From positions 1-64,000 of the forward strand of contig JAJXXT010000024.1 of the NCBI GenBank assembly GCA_021780935.1: DNA of 64,000 nucleotides, in the 5' to 3' direction. Shown one piece after another: positions 25,253 to 34,081 of the stretch (position 1 is its first letter; every line of letters begins with the position of its first letter). This DNA is from Pseudomonadota bacterium. Lineage in GTDB: Bacteria > Pseudomonadota > Alphaproteobacteria > Acetobacterales > Acetobacteraceae. The notes under the pieces are model-generated. The model was not told the origin of the DNA and did no database searches. It was given only the letters and a program-made list of their open reading frames with translations. Position numbers and translations under genes: made by a program.

Positions 25253-25277
25253 GCGGCCCCGGCTCAGCCGGGGCCGC
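25253..25277 (+). terminator. Terminator-like hairpin after DUF736 copy 2
   Basis: Perfect 11-bp stem GCGGCCCCGGC/GCCGGGGCCGC (25253-25263 with 25267-25277) and a 3-nt loop, 8 nt past the stop. Followed by TTC rather than a long U-run. Confidence 0.6.
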
Positions 25278-25301
25278 TTCCCCTCCCGGAGAGCAACCAT
25301 G
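25274..25301 (+). repeat. 28-bp inverted repeat, right arm
   Basis: Exact reverse complement of 24367-24394. It overlaps the end of the hairpin at 25253-25277 and includes the GGAG site and ATG of the next gene. Confidence 0.75.
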
Positions 25302-25682
25302 CAACCGCACATCCAGCCCGGCGCCGCAAGTCGCGCCCGCATGACAGCGCCCGCCGCAGACCTCGCAACCGCATCACGCCAGAGCTTCCGCCGCGTCGTC
25401 ACCATCGACGAGAGCTTTTCCTGCCTCGGCCACTCGGACGTGGCCGCGCGCGAACGCCGCACCGCCTTCGAAGAAGGCGCCTGGCACCTCATCGGTGTCC
25501 AGGCCGCAGCTCAGGTGGAGCTGCCGGCAGGGGCAAGGATGGTCTCCCGCACCATCACCAGCCCCGGCCGCTTCGGCATCGAGAGCGACGCCGAGGAAGA
25601 ATTCCTCGATGACGTCTTTGCCGCCGAATGCGACCAGCTCGCATCGCTCCTCGCCGCCCAGGGCATCACGGTCCTCCCGTGA
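25299..25682 (+). CDS. Hypothetical protein (127 aa)
   Basis: Starts MQPHIQPGAASRARMTAPAADLATASRQSFRR, has a conserved-looking middle (VVTIDESFSCLGHSDVAARERRTAFEEGAWHLIGVQ) and an acidic C-terminal region (FGIESDAEEEFLDDVFAAECDQLASLLAAQG). Not recognised by function; similar small proteins sit beside DUF736 genes on other elements, as far as I recall. CCGGAG is 7 nt upstream of the ATG. A strong terminator follows. Confidence 0.68.
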   Translation: MQPHIQPGAASRARMTAPAADLATASRQSFRRVVTIDESFSCLGHSDVAARERRTAFEEGAWHLIGVQAAAQVELPAGARMVSRTITSPGRFGIESDAEEEFLDDVFAAECDQLASLLAAQGITVLP

Positions 25683-25699
25683 TGCCGGACGGGCGAGAG

Positions 25700-25726
25700 G
25701 CGGCCCCGGCCACCGGCCGGGGCCGC
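25700..25726 (+). terminator. Intrinsic terminator after the 127-aa gene
   Basis: A perfect 12-bp stem (25700-25711 with 25715-25726) and 3-nt loop, followed by TTCTTCT. The sequence is of the same GCGGCCCCGG/CCGGGGCCGC type as the hairpins after both DUF736 genes. Confidence 0.75.
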
Positions 25727-25901
25727 TTCTTCTGTGCGAATGCCCAGACGCTGCGCTTGCTCCCCCTTGCGCATGCAAAGGGAGCCGCGCGCTGCGGTCT
25801 CTTGGGTGGGCGGTGGGTGCTGAAGGGAGGAGTGGCTAGAGGATGTCAGGGGCGCGTCCGGCCACGCCGGACCGGGCTCTTGCACGCGAAGCCGCCCAAC
25901 A

Positions 25902-25929
25902 GCGTCTTGGCCCTGCGGGCTTCGATCCC
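25902..25929 (+). repeat. 28-bp direct repeat, copy 2
   Basis: Exact copy of 8605-8632, again lying just beyond the stop of a minus-strand hypothetical gene (25967-26326). Confidence 0.6.
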
Positions 25930-25966
25930 GCGCGCGGCGGGTAGCCCTCTCCGCCAGCAGGTTGGG

Positions 25967-26326
25967 CTAGGCCCTATACGGCTCCGGTACCTCAGCCGAA
26001 AGGGCTGCCTCGGCGAGACGGGGCGCGATATCGTGGAAGAACGATATCGCGGCGTTGCGGTCCCAAGCCGCATTCGTCGGTACGCTGCTGATATAGACCT
26101 TCCGCATGGCGTCTGCGGCGTCCCATTCCTTCGGTTTCTTCTCCATCTCCAATACGCGCGTGACGACAGCGTCAGCGATCTCCGCCGCCAAGTCGGCACT
26201 AATTTGTCGGGGCGTCGGGAGCCCCGCCCGTTCGTTGTGCTGGCCGATGGTGTTCCATACGACGAGCCAGATGCTTTGTTTCAATGCGGCATAGGGCTCC
26301 GACGCCAGGGGTTGCAGAGCGGGCAC
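25967..26326 (-). CDS. Hypothetical protein (119 aa)
   Basis: Starts MPALQPLASEPYAALKQSIWLVVWNTIGQHNERAGLPTPRQISADLAAEIADAVVTRVLEME and continues as a helical protein to VPEPYRA. Not recognised. The GTG start at 26326 is well supported by AAGGAG 8 nt upstream. Codon use is like the backbone. It lies between the DUF736 block and the transfer genes. Confidence 0.7.
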   Translation of the reverse strand: MPALQPLASEPYAALKQSIWLVVWNTIGQHNERAGLPTPRQISADLAAEIADAVVTRVLEMEKKPKEWDAADAMRKVYISSVPTNAAWDRNAAISFFHDIAPRLAEAALSAEVPEPYRA

Positions 26327-26546
26327 GAGGTGGACTCCTTTCGACGGTTTGTGACCCGGCCATTATGGCAACACCTACGGCTTATCGCCGATGGCGACTT
26401 TCACCTAAACGTGGCGGGGCTGACCGGCCGTTCCAGGGGCACAAGGTGGAGCCCCGTTTCCGCGCGAACGCCCAGACGCGGCGCCCGCCCACACGCGAAC
26501 GCCGGGGGCCTCGCGCGGCGATCTCTACCGGTCAGTGATTTCGGGA

Positions 26547-27011
26547 CTACCGGTCCTTGACCCGGTCGATCTTGCCACCGGCGGTATCGACCGCGTCCTT
26601 TGCCTCGGCCCAATCGACCTTGCCTTCCCACTGCCGGAGGTAGCGGTTCCAGCGGAAGCCGATCGCCCGCAGTGAGGCTGCGACTTCCGGAGCGATCTTG
26701 CCGGGGAAGCGGGCGATGGCGATGACCCGCGTATCCGCCTCTTCCTGGAAGTAGCGCGCCCCCGCCCGCTCCCAAGCCGCCACGGCCTTGGGCTCGGCTT
26801 TCGCGTCGGCTGCGATCTTGAGGAAGCGGTCATAGAGCGCTGCCGGCGGCAGCTCGTCGATGCCCGCCTTAACGGCCAGGCCCCCGACCTCGATGAGGTG
26901 CCGGGTACGGGCCTTGCGCTGCATGGATTTGAGCCGCGCGGCTTCCTGCTCGGCCCGCGCCTTTCGCGCCGCAGCACGTTGCAGCCGCTCGGCCAGCGAC
27001 AGTTTCGGCAT
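26547..27011 (-). CDS. traD: Conjugal transfer protein TraD (relaxosome accessory)
   Basis: A 154-aa basic protein. The N-terminus is a Lys/Arg/Ala coiled coil (LAERLQRAAARKARAEQEAARLKSMQRKARTRHLIEVGGLAVKAGI), the pattern of the small TraD/TraC proteins beside Ti-type traA. The C-terminal ~80 residues (IAIARFPGKIAPEVAASLRAIGFRWNRYLRQWEG) are an extension not found in the shortest TraD proteins. It probably binds oriT with the relaxase. It is divergent from traA across a 171-bp region holding the oriT candidate. ATG 27011 is preferred (GAGAGG 8 nt upstream) over an in-frame start at 27017. Confidence 0.75.
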   Translation of the reverse strand: MPKLSLAERLQRAAARKARAEQEAARLKSMQRKARTRHLIEVGGLAVKAGIDELPPAALYDRFLKIAADAKAEPKAVAAWERAGARYFQEEADTRVIAIARFPGKIAPEVAASLRAIGFRWNRYLRQWEGKVDWAEAKDAVDTAGGKIDRVKDR

Positions 27012-27059
27012 GCGCACCGCCTCTCTTCCGGCTTCCCGGAAATACCGAATCGCTGCCTG

Positions 27060-27120
27060 ATGATATGGGAACGGCTAAGTAAAAAATCGAGCCCCCGAAC
27101 GGGGGCGACTTATGCAGCCT
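27060..27120. other. Candidate origin of transfer (oriT)
   Basis: The traD-traA intergenic region contains the hairpin GCCCCCG-AA-CGGGGGC (27091-27106), immediately followed by GACTTATGCAG. Read on the minus strand this gives CATAAGTCGCCCCC, which resembles the TAAGTGCGCCCT nic-region core of the RSF1010/Ti (MOBQ) family. Position beside a Ti-type relaxase supports oriT. The nick site itself is inferred. Confidence 0.55.
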
Positions 27121-27182
27121 GCGTTCATACGCAATATGCATCGTGGCCGATGCGCCTTGCGGAAGTCGTTCCGGCTCCCAAT

Positions 27183-30100
27183 ATGTCCTTTATGGCCATA
27201 GAGTTCGCCAGGGTCCGCTATGTCACGCGGACGGATGGCGGCAACGCCTGCCGTTCGGCCGCCTACAACGCCCGCTCCGACATACGCTGCGAGCGGACGG
27301 CGGAGCGTTTCTTCTTCGCCCACCGCGATCCCGGCCTGCACCACGAGGTCATACTGCCGTATGGCGCAGACGCCCGATTCCGCGATCCCCTGGTGCTCTG
27401 GAACGAGGCCCAGGCGATGGAGAAGCGGAAGGACTCCCAGGAGGCCCGGGAGCTGCTCCTGGCCCTTCCGAGCAACCCCGGCCTCGACCTCGACGATTGG
27501 AAGACGCTCTGCCGGGAGTTCGCCGAGACCCACTTCGTCAGCAAGGGTGTCGCCGTCCAGCTCGACATCCACGCCCCCCATGACGGGGAGGTCAATGTCC
27601 ACGCCCACCTGCTGATCACCACCCGCCGGATCGAGGGGAACGCCTTCTCGACGCACAAGGCCCGCGACCTCGATCCCGAAGTGCGGACCATGAAGGGCAG
27701 GCAGAAGATCGTCACCGAGGCCGAGCGGTGGGGCGCCGCCTGGCGGGACTTCCAGAACAGCTATTTCGAGCGGCAAGGGCTCGACATCCGGGTGGACGAG
27801 ACCGGCTTCGCGCCGCAGCGGCACGAGGGGCCGGTGCGCCTTCGGACGGTGCCGGCGCAGTCGAAGGCGCGCCTCGCCGAGACCCGTTCGCTCAACGAGG
27901 AAGCGGCGCGCGATCCGGTGCAGGTGCTCGCCAAGCTGACCGAGAACCGTGCGACCTTCACGCCGCTCGATGTCGAGCGGCTCTTGCGCAAGCACATCGC
28001 GCTCCCAGCCGACCGCCTGCAAATCCGGGAGGCGGTTCTGGCCCGCCCCGAGGTGGTGCCGCTCTATGAGCTGGAGACCGGCAGCTTCGCCAACCGCTAC
28101 ACCACGAAGGAGGTGAGGGCGGAGGAGCGGGAGACGCTCGACGCCGCCACCCGCATCGCCAAATCCCGCCGCCCGGTCGAGCCTCGGCATGCGCGCACGG
28201 TGGCGGCCGAGCGCACGCTCGACGAGGAACAGCAGGCAGCGTTCCTGAAGGCGACCGGCACCGACGGCCTGGTCGTCATCGAGGGGCGGGCCGGGACGGG
28301 GAAGAGCTACAGCCTCGCCGCCATCCGCGAGGCGCATGAGCGGAGCGGCTGGTCGGTTGTTGGCCTCGCCCCCATGAACGCGGTGGCGGACGACCTCTGG
28401 CGCTCCGGCTTCGACCGCGCCAGCACCGCGCACCGGGAAGTCTGGTGGCAGGAGCGCGGCGGCAATCACCTTCACCCGCGCTGGGATCGACGCACCGCCA
28501 TCATCGTCGATGAAGCGGCGATGCTGGATACCCTCATCTATGCCCGCCTCATGCGCCAGGCGGCGGAGACGGGCGCCAAGGTCATCCTCGCCGGCGACGA
28601 CCGCCAGCAGGGAAGCGTGCAGCGCGGCGGCCTCTTCACGCAGTTCAAGGAGCGTCACGGCAGCGTCGTCCTCTCAAGGGTCCGCCGCCAGGAAACCGAC
28701 TGGCAGCGCGCGGCCTCGGAGGACTTCGCGGAAGGCCGCATCGCCGAGGGGCTGCGCTCCTATGCCGAGCATGGGCACGTGCACTGGTCTGGCACGATCG
28801 ACGAGAGCCGCGCGCGGCTCCTGTCGGATTGGGATCAGGACAGCCGCGAGCGGCCTCAGGTGGACCGCTTCGTCTATGCCGCAACGAACCACGAAGTGAA
28901 CCGCGTCAATCGCGCGATCCACGACATCCGCCTCGCGCGCCGCGAGGTCGCAAACGAGATCGAGGCGGACACGGTGCGCGGCAAGATCGCCTTCGGCACC
29001 GGCGACCGTATCCAGTTCCACGGCAACGACCGAAAGCGCGGCATCCTCAACGGCGCGACCGGCACCATTACCGGCATCGACGGCACCGTCGTCGGTGTCA
29101 GAACCGACAGCGGGCGGGACATTGCCTTCGACGCAGCGACCTTTCGAGAGTTTGGTCTTGGCTATGCGGGCACCGTGTACCGCGGGCAGGGCAAGACCCG
29201 AACCGAGGTCTATGCGCTCTATGACAACATCTTCGCCTGGAACGCCAAGACGGCTTATGTCGGGCTGACGCGGCACCGCGACCGCGTCGAGCTTTACGTC
29301 TCCCAGGACCTGGCGCCGAGCGAGGCCTCGCTTGCGGCTCAGATGTCCCGGCAGAGCCAAGACCGCGCGAGTGTCGCCTGGGCCACGGAGGCGGAGATCC
29401 ACGACCTCCGCAAAGGCCGTGGCGAGCGCGAGGGCAGGGAGGCTGGCACCACGCGGACAACGGCCTCGCAACCCTTCCGCACAGCGGAGGCCGAGGCGCT
29501 GCGGCGGATCGATCTTCCCGCCTATGCCCGCGGCGTGCACGGGTTCGCGGTCGAGCCGCACCGCTCCGGCATCGAGGGGCGCTTTGTCCTCACGCGCGGC
29601 AAAGAAGAGCTGGAGGTTCGCCGCGCCAAGGACGGACATTGGACTTGGCGGAACACGACGAGGACGCGCGGAAGTGTTCCGGAGGTCGGCGATATCTTCG
29701 ATCTCGCGCGGCGCGAGGGCGCACCCGATCTCAAGGCTGCGCTCGATCAAGTCGCGGCCTATGATGCCGCCATGCGCGAGCCCAACCGCCATCGCCGCGC
29801 CGCCGAAGCAAAGGCACGGCCCGAGATAACTCCCGACGCGCCTGCGGCGGGCGTGCCTGCGGCGGGCGACCTTGAGGAACTGCGGCTAGCCAGGCTGGGC
29901 GCTGAAGCCGAGCGAGCCCGCGATCTTGCTGGCGCCGAACTCGAAGACCGGCGCGAGGCGGCAGGCGATGCCGAAGAGCGCCGCCAGCAGCTTGGCCGCG
30001 AAGAAGCCGCTCGCATCCGGCGTCTCGACGGCGAAGCCATGCGCGCCCGCGACACCGAGCAAGACGGTCTTTCGAAGGTTGCGACCGTCCGCACGGCCGA

Positions 30101-31130
30101 GGCGGACGCTTGGCTTCAGGCCCGGCAAGCAGAGGTCGCGGCCATCCAGCTCCGTCCTGCGGCACCGGAGCCCGAACGCGCGCCCGAAACCAAGACCGAA
30201 GTGCCTCAGCCGGAGCCCAAGCCCGCGTTTGGCGAAGTGGTCGGCATCCCGACACCCGCGCAACTCCGCTACAGCGAAGCGCTCGCGCAGCACTACGACC
30301 CGCGCACGCCCATTGCGTCACTGGCACAGGCCAGCCTTGCCGAGGCTGCTGCCTATCAGCGCGACCGGCATGGGCTCGACCAGCGCATCGCCGCCGAAGC
30401 CGATCCGGCGCGGCGCGACGCGCTCATGCTCCGCCGCGACATCGAGCATGCGGACCATATGGGCCAAGCCTACGGACGCATCGCCTTCCTCGCGAAGGCA
30501 AACGGCGCTGATCCGCGCGAGGATCAAGAGCGTGCCGCCGGATATCGCGAGCAAGGCTCCGAAGCGCGGCGTCTATGGGCCGAGCGTGGCAAGGACCATC
30601 CCGATCTCTATCCAGAGCTTCCCTCTGTGCGTGCCCGTGTTTCGGAGCAAAGCAAGCCTGCGCCGCAAGAGCGTCCCGAGCAGGCACGCCCGCGGCAGGA
30701 TGGCCTGAAGGAGGCGCGCACGCTGGCGCAGGAGCGCGACGCGATGCAGCGCCTCGATCTGCCGGGGTATGCCGCGAGCAAGCACGGCTACGACGTCGAA
30801 TGGCGGAACCAGGAGCAGACGCGCGCGGTGCTGACGAAGGGCGACGAAGAGCTCCGGGCTACGAAGAGCAAGGACGGCGCGTGGAGCTACGAGAGCCGGA
30901 GCCAAGGCGGCGACCGTGGCGACATCATCGACTTCGAGGTTCAGCGCGGCGCCAAGTCGGCATCTAAGGCGCGAGAGAATATCCGGCCCGAGCTTGAACG
31001 CGCGGAGCAAGAGCGCGGGCGCCTCGATCCGCAACCTGGTCAGGAGCGTGGTACCGAGCGCGGGCAGACACGCGATGGTGGTGATGGGCCAGAGCGTGAT
31101 CCGGATGGACGGAGAGGGCGGGGGAGGTGA
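27183..31130 (+). CDS. traA: Ti-type conjugative relaxase TraA (1315 aa)
   Basis: A fused relaxase-helicase that nicks oriT and unwinds the transferred strand. The N-terminal MobA/MobL relaxase domain has SAAYNAR (near residue 25) and the metal-binding VNVHAHLLITTRR histidines (~140). A TraI-like helicase follows: Walker A IEGRAGTGKSYS (~367), Walker B AIIVDEAAML (~441) and the conserved C-terminal helicase motif AKTAYVGLTRHRDRVELY. The remaining ~550 residues are charged and coiled-coil-prone with two copies of a small repeated motif (IDLPAYARGVHGFAVE.. and LDLPGYAASKHGYDVE..). Start set at ATG 27183; ATG 27192 is an alternative. It is divergent from traD. Confidence 0.93.
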   Translation: MSFMAIEFARVRYVTRTDGGNACRSAAYNARSDIRCERTAERFFFAHRDPGLHHEVILPYGADARFRDPLVLWNEAQAMEKRKDSQEARELLLALPSNPGLDLDDWKTLCREFAETHFVSKGVAVQLDIHAPHDGEVNVHAHLLITTRRIEGNAFSTHKARDLDPEVRTMKGRQKIVTEAERWGAAWRDFQNSYFERQGLDIRVDETGFAPQRHEGPVRLRTVPAQSKARLAETRSLNEEAARDPVQVLAKLTENRATFTPLDVERLLRKHIALPADRLQIREAVLARPEVVPLYELETGSFANRYTTKEVRAEERETLDAATRIAKSRRPVEPRHARTVAAERTLDEEQQAAFLKATGTDGLVVIEGRAGTGKSYSLAAIREAHERSGWSVVGLAPMNAVADDLWRSGFDRASTAHREVWWQERGGNHLHPRWDRRTAIIVDEAAMLDTLIYARLMRQAAETGAKVILAGDDRQQGSVQRGGLFTQFKERHGSVVLSRVRRQETDWQRAASEDFAEGRIAEGLRSYAEHGHVHWSGTIDESRARLLSDWDQDSRERPQVDRFVYAATNHEVNRVNRAIHDIRLARREVANEIEADTVRGKIAFGTGDRIQFHGNDRKRGILNGATGTITGIDGTVVGVRTDSGRDIAFDAATFREFGLGYAGTVYRGQGKTRTEVYALYDNIFAWNAKTAYVGLTRHRDRVELYVSQDLAPSEASLAAQMSRQSQDRASVAWATEAEIHDLRKGRGEREGREAGTTRTTASQPFRTAEAEALRRIDLPAYARGVHGFAVEPHRSGIEGRFVLTRGKEELEVRRAKDGHWTWRNTTRTRGSVPEVGDIFDLARREGAPDLKAALDQVAAYDAAMREPNRHRRAAEAKARPEITPDAPAAGVPAAGDLEELRLARLGAEAERARDLAGAELEDRREAAGDAEERRQQLGREEAARIRRLDGEAMRARDTEQDGLSKVATVRTAEADAWLQARQAEVAAIQLRPAAPEPERAPETKTEVPQPEPKPAFGEVVGIPTPAQLRYSEALAQHYDPRTPIASLAQASLAEAAAYQRDRHGLDQRIAAEADPARRDALMLRRDIEHADHMGQAYGRIAFLAKANGADPREDQERAAGYREQGSEARRLWAERGKDHPDLYPELPSVRARVSEQSKPAPQERPEQARPRQDGLKEARTLAQERDAMQRLDLPGYAASKHGYDVEWRNQEQTRAVLTKGDEELRATKSKDGAWSYESRSQGGDRGDIIDFEVQRGAKSASKARENIRPELERAEQERGRLDPQPGQERGTERGQTRDGGDGPERDPDGRRGRGR

Positions 31131-31171
31131 TGATTCGGGCGGGTCGCCGGGATCGTCGATCTCCGGCATTA

Positions 31172-31705
31172 CTATCCCCGAATCGTGATCTCGATCGCTT
31201 CTGGCTTAACCCCGAATGTTGCTGCGAGTGCCTTCTTCGCCTCGGGGATCGTTAGTGTTGCTGGGGGCAACTGCCCCGCGTGAGCGGCATTGGGTGCAGG
31301 TGGTGGCACCCCATCGTCACCGATGGGGTGAAACTCAACATCATCAATATTGATGTCCAGCTCTGAAAGCGACGTGTAGCGGACCGGGTTTCGCCAATGT
31401 TGCCACACGCCAGGTTTGTTGATCAGAGCGTACTCACTGATGCGAATGGTCCACCGCGTCTCCGAGCCAGCCTCGTCAGAGTGTGCGATGCTGGAGATTC
31501 TGCCGACAAGAAATGCGGAGCCATGGGGTTCAGTGGCGTCCGAGAATTCATGATTCGGATTATGACGGTTCTGCGTACATACCAGCCATTTGCAAAGCTT
31601 TGCTCGTGCCGGGTTCAAAACCCACGCTTGGCTTCCTTTTTCTTCAACAATGCGACTTGGGCTACGCGCAGTGAATACGACAACAGCGTCTTCAGTCTCA
31701 TCCAT
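31172..31705 (-). CDS. Hypothetical protein (177 aa)
   Basis: Not recognised. Starts MDETEDAVVVFTARSPSRIVEEKGSQAWVLNPARAKLCKWLVCTQNR; a beta-rich N-terminal region resembles a small ligand- or nucleic-acid-binding fold, and the C-terminus (TLTIPEAKKALAATFGVKPEAIEITIRG) is a compact alpha/beta piece. ATG 31705 is chosen because AGGAGG lies 7 nt upstream. It has its own promoter-like sequence (31735-31763) and slightly lower GC than traA, so it may be inserted cargo between traA and the coupling-protein genes. Confidence 0.65.
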   Translation of the reverse strand: MDETEDAVVVFTARSPSRIVEEKGSQAWVLNPARAKLCKWLVCTQNRHNPNHEFSDATEPHGSAFLVGRISSIAHSDEAGSETRWTIRISEYALINKPGVWQHWRNPVRYTSLSELDINIDDVEFHPIGDDGVPPPAPNAAHAGQLPPATLTIPEAKKALAATFGVKPEAIEITIRG

Positions 31706-31734
31706 GACAAGCCTCCTTGTGTTTGACGGTACCC

Positions 31735-31763
31735 CGTTTAACACATTGGGAACGCGTTGTCAA
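31735..31763 (-). promoter_or_regulatory. Sigma70-type promoter for the 177-aa gene
   Basis: On the minus strand TTGACA (31763-31758) is followed after 17 bp by TAAACG (31740-31735), about 30 nt before the start codon. The -35 is perfect and the -10 partial. Confidence 0.55.
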
Positions 31764-31831
31764 CGCACTCCAAAAACTATCCAAAAGTATTGCTAACCGC
31801 CGGGGCGCGAGAAGCCTCTTTCTCGCAACGA

Positions 31832-34072
31832 TCAGTAGACAGGTGCCAACCTCACCACATCCCGCCGTGGCACCCGCGCGCGCGTGAGGATGGCGAGCGC
31901 CGTGTCCGGCTCGACCACGAGCTCGGCGAACTCATCGGGATTCGCGAGCGGCACGGTCGCGACGCGCGAGTGCGGTCGTTCTTGCTGGCCTTGAAGCGTG
32001 CCGCGAAACAGCTGGAACGGATTGACCGCACGGAAGAGGTCGCGAAGGCTCCCGCCCTCGCCAAGGCCGATGGTGCTGGCGACGGCGGTCTGCGTTTTCG
32101 CTGCCGCGAGCCGCCCCGAGGCACGTTGAGCGGAAACTGCGTCGCGCACCGTGGGCACGCCGGGCAGGGCGTCGAGCGTTGGCTTGAAGGTCGAGCCGAG
32201 CCGTGCTGCCACCACCTGTGTCGTGCGGGCCGAACGGTTCTGGAGCGCGACCACGGAACCAAAGAGCGTAAGGAACTGTGCCGCCTCTATCTGGCCGAGG
32301 CGCGCCTCGATCCCCTCGACCGTCTGCGTCGAGGCGACGATACCGAGATTCAGGCTGCGAGCGATGCTGAGGATGAGCGCGTCCTGCTTTGTCGTTACCT
32401 CTTGCGCTTCGTCCATGATGAGCACGACCGGCGTCTCGCCTTCCTTCATGCCGCGATCGGCGCGGTCGCGGATCGCGGCAAAGATGCGAGCCTTTAGAAG
32501 CGCCAGCACGACCGGCCCGGCCTGGCCGTAGCGGTGTGCGGGCGCGAGGATGCCGAGGCGCTTGCCCTTGAGTGCTCCGGTCACGTCCACGTCGCTCCGC
32601 CCCGCCATCGTCATCGCCCATTTGAGCGTGTCGGGATGGCCGGTGATCGTCGTGTACCAGGCGCGCAGCGTCGCGAGGATCGAGGACTTCACCTCCTTGT
32701 CGAGGTTCGGCCACTCGTCCTTGAAGAAGGCGACGGCTTCCCGCACCAGAGGGGCGGTTGCGTCGATCTCTTCGAGAAGCGCTTCGCCTGGCCCGTCATT
32801 GGCCATGCGCCAGATCTTTTCGAGGCTCCAGGTGTCCGCGTCCTGTGCTTTCGCGAGCACCGCCGCGTGGCGCATGAGCCCTGCGGCGGACTCCTCGAAG
32901 AATCGGTCCTTCCCCTCGGCGCGTCCAAGCAGGTCGGAAACCGTTGCGACGACCTCCGTCGGCGTCAGACCTTCCACGAGAGACATCGCCTTCCCGGATG
33001 GATCGACGATTTCGAGATCAGGGATGAACTTTGCGACTTCGCCCGGCAGCGATCCCTTGCCGTCGAGCACCACGAGGCCGACGCCCGAGAGCGCTCCGAG
33101 CTGCTTGCAGAGCGGACGCAGCACGCCTGCCGTCTTGCCGGAGCCGGTGCCGCCGAGGACAAGCAAGTGCTGCATGAGATCGGTGAGGCTCAAGGACATA
33201 TCGAGACCCGCTGTCGGCGCGAACGCATCGCCTCTTGCAGCAAGCACGCCGGTCGCGCTGCCAAGCTTCAGGATCGGTGAGGTGTCGCGAATGGATTCCA
33301 CGAGCTGAGCCTTGCGGGCTCCTTCAAGGCGCGCCGCCCATTTGGACGCACCAGCAAGCGACCAGGCCGGGCCTTCCGCTGTTCCTGCCGCCGCCACGTC
33401 GAGCAGGCGCGCGCGGATCGCGGCGGGCGGGGGATCGGCAAGGGCCTTGCAAACCGCGATCACCAGGATCGGCAGCAGGGCCACGCCACCCAGCACGCTG
33501 AAACCGGTGAGGACGAGGCCGAAAGCGGCTGCGGTGAAGAAGATCGGCTTGCAGCGGTTTACCAGCTCTGTGGAGCGCAGATCGAACTCACCAATCTCGG
33601 CGGCAAGCGGACGACCTTCCGCAGTCAGCCACCCATGCCGCCAAGGGTCGGCAAGATCGGGTGGCGTCCCCTCTGGCACCTCACGTAGGCAAATACGCCG
33701 CACCAGTCGCTCCGCAGCATCGATGTCGGGCCGCGTTCGCTCGGGTGAAAAGCAGAACGACACGACAACCGGTGCGCCGAAAAGTGCTGCTGCGATCACG
33801 CCGGTCGCCGCAAGGATCAAACCCAGTTGCGGTCGCCCTGTCCCGAACGTCACGCCCACGAGGACGAGCGCGATGGTGGCGACCACCAGGCCGAGCCATT
33901 CAAGGCGCCACAGCCGCGCCGCAAGCAGATGTCCGAGATAGCGGTGATACAGTTCGCGCGCGAACGCAGCAGGATCATCGGGATCGGTCAAGGGTGGCCA
34001 AAGGACAAGCCGGTCGAGACCGCGAGCTTCCTGGAAGAGCCAGCCAGCATAGAGCCGGAGCAACGCGCCCAT
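31832..34072 (-). CDS. TraG/VirD4-like type IV coupling ATPase (746 aa)
   Basis: A membrane-anchored DNA-pumping ATPase. Two N-terminal membrane pairs are visible (LGLVVATIALVLVGVTFG..LGLILAATGVIAAALFG near residues 60-105, and IFFTAAAFGLVLTGFSVLGGVALLPILVIAV near 180-210). The cytoplasmic ATPase has Walker A VLGGTGSGKTAGVLRPL (~304) and Walker B PVVLIMDEAQEVTTK (~555). The C-terminus ends DVVRLAPVY. It probably recruits the relaxosome. It begins 9 nt after the 167-aa gene on the same strand. A second coupling protein lies at 35673-37220. Confidence 0.85.
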   Translation of the reverse strand: MGALLRLYAGWLFQEARGLDRLVLWPPLTDPDDPAAFARELYHRYLGHLLAARLWRLEWLGLVVATIALVLVGVTFGTGRPQLGLILAATGVIAAALFGAPVVVSFCFSPERTRPDIDAAERLVRRICLREVPEGTPPDLADPWRHGWLTAEGRPLAAEIGEFDLRSTELVNRCKPIFFTAAAFGLVLTGFSVLGGVALLPILVIAVCKALADPPPAAIRARLLDVAAAGTAEGPAWSLAGASKWAARLEGARKAQLVESIRDTSPILKLGSATGVLAARGDAFAPTAGLDMSLSLTDLMQHLLVLGGTGSGKTAGVLRPLCKQLGALSGVGLVVLDGKGSLPGEVAKFIPDLEIVDPSGKAMSLVEGLTPTEVVATVSDLLGRAEGKDRFFEESAAGLMRHAAVLAKAQDADTWSLEKIWRMANDGPGEALLEEIDATAPLVREAVAFFKDEWPNLDKEVKSSILATLRAWYTTITGHPDTLKWAMTMAGRSDVDVTGALKGKRLGILAPAHRYGQAGPVVLALLKARIFAAIRDRADRGMKEGETPVVLIMDEAQEVTTKQDALILSIARSLNLGIVASTQTVEGIEARLGQIEAAQFLTLFGSVVALQNRSARTTQVVAARLGSTFKPTLDALPGVPTVRDAVSAQRASGRLAAAKTQTAVASTIGLGEGGSLRDLFRAVNPFQLFRGTLQGQQERPHSRVATVPLANPDEFAELVVEPDTALAILTRARVPRRDVVRLAPVY

Positions 34073-34081
34073 GACTATCCT

